A DNA stretch of 14,549 nucleotides from assembly GCA_031278675.1 (NCBI GenBank), contig JAITJY010000151.1:1-14549 (forward strand), in the 5' to 3' direction. Below, in pieces: positions 6,174 through 11,970 of this stretch. The notes beneath the pieces were generated by a model. The model saw only the letters and a program-made list of their open reading frames with translations. It did not search any database and was not told the DNA's origin. A program made the position numbers and the translations under genes. How positions within the stretch are numbered: position 1 is the stretch's first letter; each line of letters opens with the position of its first letter. The DNA comes from Bifidobacteriaceae bacterium. GTDB lineage: Bacteria; Actinomycetota; Actinomycetes; Actinomycetales; WQXJ01.

Positions 6174-7433
6174 GTGTCACGCCTAAACCCGGCGGTCGCG
6201 GCCGCTCGGTCTGCGGTGCGGAGCCAACTCAAGGAGTTGGCCGCGTTCGCGGATGCCGCGCCGCTGGTCTTGGTCGCCTGTTCTGGGGGGACTGACTCGC
6301 TGGCGCTCGCGGCAGCCACTGCGTTCGAGGCGCCGCGGGCGGGCGTGCAGGCCGGGGCCGTGGTCATTGATCACGGCCTGTTGGACGAGTCGGCCGAGGT
6401 GGCGCAACGCGCCGCCGCGCAGTGCGCTCGCCTGGGGTTGGCGCCGATCGCCGTGGAGCGGGTGACGGTTGCGCTCGGGGATGGACTCGGTGTTGAGGCG
6501 GCCGCACGCGCGGCCCGCTACGCCGCGTTAGAACGTGTGGCGGTCCTGACGGGCGCAGTCAGGGTGCTCCTGGGCCACACTCTGGATGATCAGGCCGAAA
6601 CAGTTCTCTTGGCACTGGCGCGCGGAGCTGGGGCCACAGCTTTGGCGGGCATGCCGCCGCGCCGCGGTCTGCTGGCTAGGCCGTTCCTAGGCCTGACCAG
6701 GCAACAGACCGAAGAAGTGATCCGCGCTGAGGGACTTGTGGCCTGGCATGATCCAACGAACCAGGTGGGTGGCCCGCATCCGTCCCGGCGGGCTGCGGTC
6801 CGCAGCCTGGTCATGCCGGTACTCACCCAGGTCCTCGGCCCTGAGGTGCCCAGCGCCCTTGCGCGCACCGCCGCGCGCCTGCGTGACGACCAGGACTACT
6901 TGGACGCCCAAGCGGCAGCGTTGGCGGCGCGCGCCGCCAGGGTTGCCGACAGTAGCGGCGACGCAGCGGTCCCGGAGGCCGATGTCGCCCGCCCGGGCGC
7001 CGGGGTAGCCGCACCGGGCGCGGGGGTGGCGGAGAGTCGCAGTGACGCAGCGTGCCCGGAGGCCGATGCGGCTGGGCTGGGTGGGGGGGAGACGGCAACG
7101 GGCGCGGGGGAGACGGGATTGGGCGGAGGCGGCAGGGGGCTGGAACTTGATGCTCGCTTACTGGCGGCGGCGCACCCGGCGGTGCGGGGGCGGGCGTTGC
7201 GGCGGGCGGCCCTGGCGGCCGGAACCACGCCGGGGGCATTGAGCGCGGCGCACCTGGCGGCACTGGACGCGCTGGTGGCAAACTGGCACGGGCAGGGACC
7301 GGCGTATCTGCCAGGCGGAATCCGCGCCGAGCGCAAGTGTGGCAAGCTGGTATTCCGCTTCGGTAGCGAACCCAACCCGGGCGAGCCAACCGATCCAACC
7401 CGTCCGGGAGGAGGCGTTCGTGGACGCAAATGA
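6174..7433 (+). CDS. tilS: tRNA(Ile)-lysidine synthase with a low-complexity insert
   Basis: Adenylates and then lysinylates C34 of the CAU-anticodon tRNA-Ile, so that it reads AUA as isoleucine; cytoplasmic and normally essential. The PP-loop ATPase motif SGGTDS is at residues 37-42, the family segment LGHTLDDQAET at 133-143 and the D-P-T-N-Q segment at 193-197. These confirm the N-type ATP pyrophosphatase domain. Residues about 259-322 are unlike the family: a Gly/Ala/Pro/Glu insert with internal repeats, between the catalytic part and the region resuming at L-D-A-R-L-L-A-A-A-H-P. The GTG start gives the usual actinobacterial opening (N-P-A-V-A-A-A-R); its ribosome binding site is poor (AAGGG abuts the codon). 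The end overlaps hpt by 14 bases, so the two should be translated together. Confidence 0.95.
   Translation: MSRLNPAVAAARSAVRSQLKELAAFADAAPLVLVACSGGTDSLALAAATAFEAPRAGVQAGAVVIDHGLLDESAEVAQRAAAQCARLGLAPIAVERVTVALGDGLGVEAAARAARYAALERVAVLTGAVRVLLGHTLDDQAETVLLALARGAGATALAGMPPRRGLLARPFLGLTRQQTEEVIRAEGLVAWHDPTNQVGGPHPSRRAAVRSLVMPVLTQVLGPEVPSALARTAARLRDDQDYLDAQAAALAARAARVADSSGDAAVPEADVARPGAGVAAPGAGVAESRSDAACPEADAAGLGGGETATGAGETGLGGGGRGLELDARLLAAAHPAVRGRALRRAALAAGTTPGALSAAHLAALDALVANWHGQGPAYLPGGIRAERKCGKLVFRFGSEPNPGEPTDPTRPGGGVRGRK
6960..7068 (+). repeat. Diverged in-frame duplication inside tilS
   Basis: A 25-base segment starting GACGCAGCG at 6960-6984 recurs at 7044-7068 with two differences, an 84-base (28-codon) period. 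Between the copies the 7-residue unit P-G-A-G-V-A-A/E also repeats. All periods are multiples of three, so the frame is kept. Confidence 0.75.
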
Positions 7434-7971
7434 CGTGGCCGGCGACCTGGAGAAGATCCTGGTCACTCAGGAGCAATTGGACCAGCGGCTGGAAGAACTA
7501 GCTGCGGCCATCGATTCGGACTACGCGGACCGTGAACTGCTGCTGGTCGGGGTGCTCAAAGGGGCGGTCATGGTGATGGGCGACCTGTCGCGCAAACTGC
7601 ACTCGAAGGTGACGATGGACTGGATGGCGGTCTCGTCGTATGGTTCGGGCACCAAATCATCGGGGGTGGTGCGCATCCTGAAGGACCTCGACACGGATAT
7701 CCACGGGAAACACGTGTTGATAGTGGAAGACGTGGTCGACTCGGGCCTCACATTGTCTTGGCTCTTGGCGAACTTGCGTTCCAGGGGTGCCGCCAGCGTG
7801 GAGGTGGCAGCTATGCTACGTAAGCCGGGAGCCGCCAAGGTTGAGGTAGATGTCAGGTATGTGGGGTTCGACATCCCGAACGACTTCGTCGTTGGCTACG
7901 GTCTAGATTTCGCCGAGCACTACCGCAACCTTCCCTTCGTGGGCACGCTAGCGCGGCACGCCTATGAATAA
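7420..7971 (+). CDS. hpt: Hypoxanthine phosphoribosyltransferase
   Basis: Salvages hypoxanthine and guanine by transferring the phosphoribosyl group from PRPP, giving IMP or GMP and pyrophosphate; cytoplasmic. In the 183-residue protein the PRPP-binding motif VLIVEDVVDSGLTL is at 99-112, the LKGA loop at 47-50 and the flexible SSYGSGT segment at 72-78. The C-terminal Y-R-N-L-P-F-V-G-T-L is typical. I choose the GTG at 7420, not an upstream in-frame ATG at 7339, because a strong GGGAGGAGG lies just before it with about 6 bases of spacing and the protein then has normal length. It overlaps the end of tilS by 14 bases in another frame. Linkage of tilS, hpt and ftsH is widespread in bacteria. Confidence 0.96.
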   Translation: MDANDVAGDLEKILVTQEQLDQRLEELAAAIDSDYADRELLLVGVLKGAVMVMGDLSRKLHSKVTMDWMAVSSYGSGTKSSGVVRILKDLDTDIHGKHVLIVEDVVDSGLTLSWLLANLRSRGAASVEVAAMLRKPGAAKVEVDVRYVGFDIPNDFVVGYGLDFAEHYRNLPFVGTLARHAYE

Positions 7972-8039
7972 TGGATAGGGGACCCGGCCAAACATGATTC
8001 GATAGCTGTAGTAGGCAAATACCCAAGGAAAGCAGATAC

Positions 8040-10286
8040 GTGGCAAATTCACCGGCCAAGCGGCGCCCCCTTTACAGGGCGCCCGTGCTTTGGATCGTTC
8101 TGGCGCTGATGGCGACATGGATGATCGCCAATTCGATGCTCCAGACCGGGCCGCAAAAGATCGACACATCGACTGGTTTGGCGCTGTTGGCACAAGACAA
8201 GGCGGTCAAAGCAGCCAAAGTGGTAGATGGCGAGCAGCGGGTGGACCTCACCTTGACCAAGCCGTGCCAGGAACTATTGCCTAAGGCGTGCAAAGACAAG
8301 GGCACATTGGTGCGGTTCTTTTACGTCCAGCCGCAGGGCCCTGAGGTAGTCCAGGCGATCAAGGACGCAGCGCCGGCCGAAGGCTTCAACTCGGAGGTCC
8401 CAAAGCAGTCCTGGTGGGCCTCAATGTTGCTCACTTTGGTCCCGTTGGCGCTGATCATTGGGCTGTTTTGGTGGATCATGTCCCAGATGCAGGGCGGCGG
8501 CAAAGGTGGCCCGCTGAGCTTCGGCAAATCGAAAGCCAAACTAGTTTCCAAAGAAAGCCCTCAGGTCACATTCGCTGATGTGGCCGGAGTCAATGAAGCA
8601 GTGGAGGAACTAGAAGAGATTAAGGAGTTCTTGGCGGAGCCGGCCAAGTTCCAGGCGGTGGGCGCCAAGATCCCGCGCGGCGTGCTGCTCTACGGGCCAC
8701 CCGGGACCGGGAAGACGCTGCTGGCCAGGGCCGTTGCCGGCGAAGCCGGGGTGCCGTTCTATTCGATCTCCGGGTCGGATTTTGTGGAAATGTTTGTCGG
8801 CGTGGGCGCCTCACGCGTGCGGGACCTGTTTGAACAAGCCAAAGCCAATGCGCCCGCAATTGTGTTTGTGGATGAGATTGACGCGGTTGGGCGTCACCGC
8901 GGCGCCGGATTGGGCGGCGGCCATGACGAACGCGAACAGACGTTGAACCAGCTCCTAGTGGAAATGGACGGGTTCGACGCCCACACCAACGTGATTCTAA
9001 TTGCTGCGACCAACCGGCCTGATATTTTGGACCCGGCACTGATGCGGCCGGGGCGGTTTGACCGCCAGATCGCGGTGGGCGCCCCGGATCAGCCGGGGCG
9101 GCTGGCTATTTTGAAGGTCCACGCCGAAGGTAAACCGATCGCACCGGATGTTGATTTGCAGATGGTGGCGAAGCGGACCCCGGGGTTCACCGGCGCTGAT
9201 TTGGCTAATGTGCTGAATGAAGCTGCCCTGTTGACCGCCCGGGAGGACCGCAAACAGATCACGGCGACGGCGTTGGATGAAGCAATTGACCGGGTTGTGG
9301 CCGGCCCGCAGCGCTCTTCGATGATCATGACTGAATCCGAAAAGAAGAACACCGCTTATCACGAGGGTGGCCATGCTGTGGTGGCGGCGGCGTTACGCAA
9401 CACTGATCCGGTGACGAAGGTGACAATTCTGCCGCGGGGCCGTGCCCTTGGTTACACCATGGTGATGCCGACCCGCGATAAGCATTCGGTGACCCGCAAC
9501 GAGTTGTTGGATCAGTTGGCGTATGCCATGGGTGGTCGCGTTGCGGAGGAACTGGTGTTCCATGATCCGACCACCGGCGCCTCGAATGATATCGAGAAGG
9601 CGACCGCGACTGCCCGCAAGATGGTGATGGAGTACGGTATGAGCGCCGATTTGGGTTCGGTCCGTTACGGCCAGGCCGATGGCGAGGTTTTCCTCGGCAA
9701 GGATTACGGCCACCAGCGCGACTATTCCGAGGCGGTGGCTGCCCAGATCGACGCGCAGGTGCGGCGCCTGATTGAGAACGCTCACACCGAGGCTTGGGAG
9801 ATTCTGCGCGAGAACCGGCCGGTCTTGGACCGCCTGGTCTTGGCCTTGTTGGACAAGGAGACCCTCGCCGAAGCGGAGTTGGCGGAGATTTTCCGCGACA
9901 TTGTCAAGCGCCCCGAGCGCCCGGTTTGGCTTTCCTCCACGGAACGGCCGGTTTCCGGCGCGCCTCCCGTCGATTCGCCGGTGCAGGACCAGCCCAGCGC
10001 GTCGGCCCCCGTGGACGATGCCGCGCCCGACGCCAGCGCCCCCACCCCCCCTCCGGACAGCGCCGGGCGGGAGCCGGGGGACGCTCAGCTAAAGCGGCGC
10101 CGGCGGCGCCAGGCCAGTCCTGACGCCGAGGCGGGACCCCCTCCGGCTGGCGACGGCGAGGGGACCGGCCCGGGCAGCGCCGGGGAGCCGGGGGACGCTC
10201 AGCTAAAGCGGCGCCGGCGGCGCCAGGCCAGTCCTGATGCCGAGGCGGGACCCCCTCCGGCTGGCGACGGCGAGTCGCCGACATGA
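8040..10286 (+). CDS. ftsH: ATP-dependent zinc metalloprotease FtsH with a duplicated basic tail
   Basis: Membrane-anchored AAA+ protease that unfolds and degrades damaged membrane proteins and short-lived regulators. The 748 residues contain TM1 (about 14-33), an extracytoplasmic domain (about 34-123), TM2 (about 124-148), Walker A GPPGTGKT (219-226), Walker B IVFVDEID (274-281), the second region of homology (325-342), zinc motif HEGGH (441-445) and the third ligand Asp517. The enzyme is therefore complete. Cys76 and Cys84 lie in the extracytoplasmic domain. From about 632 the tail is Pro/Ala/Asp-rich, and residues 678-707 recur identically at 716-745, each with K-R-R-R-R-R-Q. The GTG start has AGGAA (8026-8030) upstream. 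It follows hpt by 68 bases and its stop overlaps folE (ATGA). Confidence 0.97.
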   Translation: MANSPAKRRPLYRAPVLWIVLALMATWMIANSMLQTGPQKIDTSTGLALLAQDKAVKAAKVVDGEQRVDLTLTKPCQELLPKACKDKGTLVRFFYVQPQGPEVVQAIKDAAPAEGFNSEVPKQSWWASMLLTLVPLALIIGLFWWIMSQMQGGGKGGPLSFGKSKAKLVSKESPQVTFADVAGVNEAVEELEEIKEFLAEPAKFQAVGAKIPRGVLLYGPPGTGKTLLARAVAGEAGVPFYSISGSDFVEMFVGVGASRVRDLFEQAKANAPAIVFVDEIDAVGRHRGAGLGGGHDEREQTLNQLLVEMDGFDAHTNVILIAATNRPDILDPALMRPGRFDRQIAVGAPDQPGRLAILKVHAEGKPIAPDVDLQMVAKRTPGFTGADLANVLNEAALLTAREDRKQITATALDEAIDRVVAGPQRSSMIMTESEKKNTAYHEGGHAVVAAALRNTDPVTKVTILPRGRALGYTMVMPTRDKHSVTRNELLDQLAYAMGGRVAEELVFHDPTTGASNDIEKATATARKMVMEYGMSADLGSVRYGQADGEVFLGKDYGHQRDYSEAVAAQIDAQVRRLIENAHTEAWEILRENRPVLDRLVLALLDKETLAEAELAEIFRDIVKRPERPVWLSSTERPVSGAPPVDSPVQDQPSASAPVDDAAPDASAPTPPPDSAGREPGDAQLKRRRRRQASPDAEAGPPPAGDGEGTGPGSAGEPGDAQLKRRRRRQASPDAEAGPPPAGDGESPT
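10071..10274 (+). repeat. Near-perfect 90-base tandem duplication in the ftsH tail
   Basis: Bases 10071-10160 and 10185-10274 match except for one C/T change (GACGCC versus GATGCC). The period is 114 bases (38 codons). Similarity continues leftward into CAGCGCCGGG before each copy, after a 3-base indel. Each copy encodes E-P-G-D-A-Q-L-K followed by five arginines and an acidic/Pro-rich end. The single difference is synonymous, so the duplication looks recent or kept homogeneous. Confidence 0.93.
10263..10279 (+). promoter_or_regulatory. Hairpin immediately before the folE start
   Basis: GGCGAC (10263-10268) and GTCGCC (10274-10279) form a perfect 6-bp stem with loop GGCGA, 3 bases before the folE ATG at 10283. 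The only Shine-Dalgarno-like bases are within it. Ribosomes finishing ftsH would melt it, which fits coupled translation across the ATGA overlap. Confidence 0.45.
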
Positions 10287-10858
10287 GCGCGTCCAGCCAG
10301 GGCTTCGACGCCGCCCGCGTTGAAGCAGCCATAAGGGAGTTTTTGTATGGGATCGGTGAGGACCCTGACCGCGCTGGGCTCAAGGAAACGCCGGCGCGGG
10401 TGGCCCGGGCCGCCGCCGAGATCTTCGCTGGGCTGCGCACCGACCCGCGGAGCGCACTAGAAGCCCGGTTCGATCTGGGCCACCAGGAATTGGTCCTGGT
10501 CAAGGACATCGCGTTCTACTCGATCTGCGAGCATCATCTGTTGCCGTTCATTGGGGTAGCTCATCTAGGGTATATTCCGTCCGCAGATGGATGTATCACG
10601 GGGTTGTCGAAGCTCGCCCGCCTGGTGCAGGGCTACGCCCAGCGTCCTCAGGTCCAAGAACGGCTCACCAGCGATCTGGCTGATTCGCTGATGGAGTCGT
10701 TGGGGGCGCGCGGCGCCATTGTCGTAGTCAAAGCCGAGCACCTGTGCATGTCGATGCGCGGCATCAAAGCGGCCGGGTCAAAAACGGTGACATCTGCGGT
10801 GCGCGGCGCGCTGCGCACGGCGGCCACCCGGGCGGAAGCGATGGCGCTGATGCAATGA
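10283..10858 (+). CDS. folE: GTP cyclohydrolase I
   Basis: First step of folate synthesis: GTP is opened and rearranged to 7,8-dihydroneopterin triphosphate and formate; cytoplasmic homodecamer in the known family. The 191-residue protein has Zn ligands Cys82 and His85 in C-E-H-H and Cys155 in H-L-C, with His84 in the catalytic place. The G-C-I-T-G-L-S-K-L-A-R (103-113) and S-M-R-G-I-K (157-162) segments are typical. With all zinc ligands present it is the type IA enzyme, not the zinc-independent FolE2. The ATG shares bases with the ftsH stop codon (ATGA) and no separate strong ribosome binding site is seen, so translation is probably coupled to ftsH. Length is normal. Confidence 0.97.
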   Translation: MSASSQGFDAARVEAAIREFLYGIGEDPDRAGLKETPARVARAAAEIFAGLRTDPRSALEARFDLGHQELVLVKDIAFYSICEHHLLPFIGVAHLGYIPSADGCITGLSKLARLVQGYAQRPQVQERLTSDLADSLMESLGARGAIVVVKAEHLCMSMRGIKAAGSKTVTSAVRGALRTAATRAEAMALMQ

Positions 10859-10974
10859 ACCGCTCCCCGATTCTCCCCGCACTGCCCAGCGATGGGCGCC
10901 ACACCGGCGCGTCGATGCGGCCCATGAGGCCACCCGCACCCGCCACTACCCGTTTCGCCCAGGATGGAGGTTGA
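10855..10974 (+). CDS. Possible 39-residue ORF bridging folE and folP
   Basis: An ATG overlaps the folE stop codon (ATGA, 10855-10858), and the frame ends at TGA 10972-10974, two bases before the folP start. The product would be Pro/Arg-rich (MNRSPILPALPS...) with no recognised domain, no signal peptide and no membrane segment. There is no good ribosome binding site, so translation would depend on re-initiation after folE. The exact fit between two folate genes is suggestive of a coupling leader, but 39 codons can stay open by chance in DNA this GC-rich. The alternative is a plain 118-base untranslated spacer. Confidence 0.3.
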   Translation: MNRSPILPALPSDGRHTGASMRPMRPPAPATTRFAQDGG

Positions 10975-10976
10975 CC

Positions 10977-11963
10977 GTGGACCCCTTAGAATCACATTTG
11001 CCGAGTTCAGCACGCCCCCAGCACGCCGCCGGCGGCTGGTTGGAGCCAGCCGGCCTGCCACCGGGCCTGGCCGGCCTAGGACGGACCGCAGTCATGGGGA
11101 TCTGCAATGTCACACCGGACTCGTTCTCTGACGGGGGCCGCTACCTGAGTGATGCCGACGCATTGGAACATGCGACGCGGATGGTTGAACTCGGTGCGGA
11201 CCTAATCGATGTGGGCGGTGAATCGACCCGCCCAGGCGCTGACCGGGTGCCATTAGAGGTCGAAATGGCCCGGGTCATCCCGGTCATCAAGGGACTGGTG
11301 AGCCAGGGCACAGTGGTTTCGGTGGACACAATGCGTTCGGAGGTCGCCTCAGCCGCCGTGGCGGCAGGAGCCGCGATCATCAATGACGTGTCCGGCGGGA
11401 GCGCAGACCCGGCGATGCCTGCGGTGATGGCAGAGTTGGGCCAACCCGTCATCCTGACCCACTCGCGTGGCAAACCAGCCGATATGGACCGGTTGGACAA
11501 CTATGCGGATGTGGTCGCAGAGGTCGCAGCCGAACTGGAACGGCGTGTGGGTGCCGTAGTTGAGGCGGGCGTCAAACCGGAGGCGATCGTATTGGACCCC
11601 GGTTTCGGGTTCGCCAAGGCCTCTTCCAACAATTGGCCGTTGCTAGCCCAACTCGACCGTCTTGCCGGACTCGGTTTCCCACTGGCCATCGGGGTCTCAC
11701 GGAAACGATTCCTGGAAAGTGTCAAAGGTCCCTCCCCGCACCTTCAAGCGCTTGGACCTGCGGGCCGGGACGCGGCTACGGCGGCGGTGACGGCGGCATC
11801 GTCCCTGGTGGGAGTGTGGTGCGTGCGTGTCCACGCGGTGGCTGGCAGCGCCGCTGCGGTGCGTGTGGCGCAGGAAATCAGGGCCGCTCGCCTCGCCGCG
11901 TTGGCACGCGGGGCGGCAAGTCCGGCTGAAGAACTTCCATTTTTAGTACAACACGAGGGATGA
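10977..11963 (+). CDS. folP: Dihydropteroate synthase
   Basis: Joins 6-hydroxymethyl-7,8-dihydropterin pyrophosphate to p-aminobenzoate, giving 7,8-dihydropteroate and pyrophosphate; the sulfonamide target. Family motifs in the 328-residue TIM barrel are G-I-C-N-V-T-P-D-S-F-S-D-G-G (41-54), G-E-S-T-R-P-G-A (81-88), the N-D-V-S-G-G segment near 136, D-P-G-F-G-F-A-K (207-214), S-R-K-R-F-L (241-246) and R-V-H-A-V (284-288). The GTG at 10977 is chosen over TTG 10971 because GGATGGAGG (10962-10970) directly abuts the TTG but stands 6 bases before the GTG. It is somewhat longer than many family members (about 270-290) at both ends: a Pro/Ala-rich N terminus of about 35 residues and an Ala-rich C terminus. 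The stop lies 7 bases before the folB-folK frame. Confidence 0.97.
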   Translation: MDPLESHLPSSARPQHAAGGWLEPAGLPPGLAGLGRTAVMGICNVTPDSFSDGGRYLSDADALEHATRMVELGADLIDVGGESTRPGADRVPLEVEMARVIPVIKGLVSQGTVVSVDTMRSEVASAAVAAGAAIINDVSGGSADPAMPAVMAELGQPVILTHSRGKPADMDRLDNYADVVAEVAAELERRVGAVVEAGVKPEAIVLDPGFGFAKASSNNWPLLAQLDRLAGLGFPLAIGVSRKRFLESVKGPSPHLQALGPAGRDAATAAVTAASSLVGVWCVRVHAVAGSAAAVRVAQEIRAARLAALARGAASPAEELPFLVQHEG

Positions 11964-11970
11964 TTGCCTA

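Noticed and set aside
7339..7419. Upstream in-frame ATG for hpt
   Set aside because: It would overlap tilS by 95 bases and lacks a ribosome binding site, whereas GTG 7420 has GGGAGGAGG at good spacing and gives the family's normal length.
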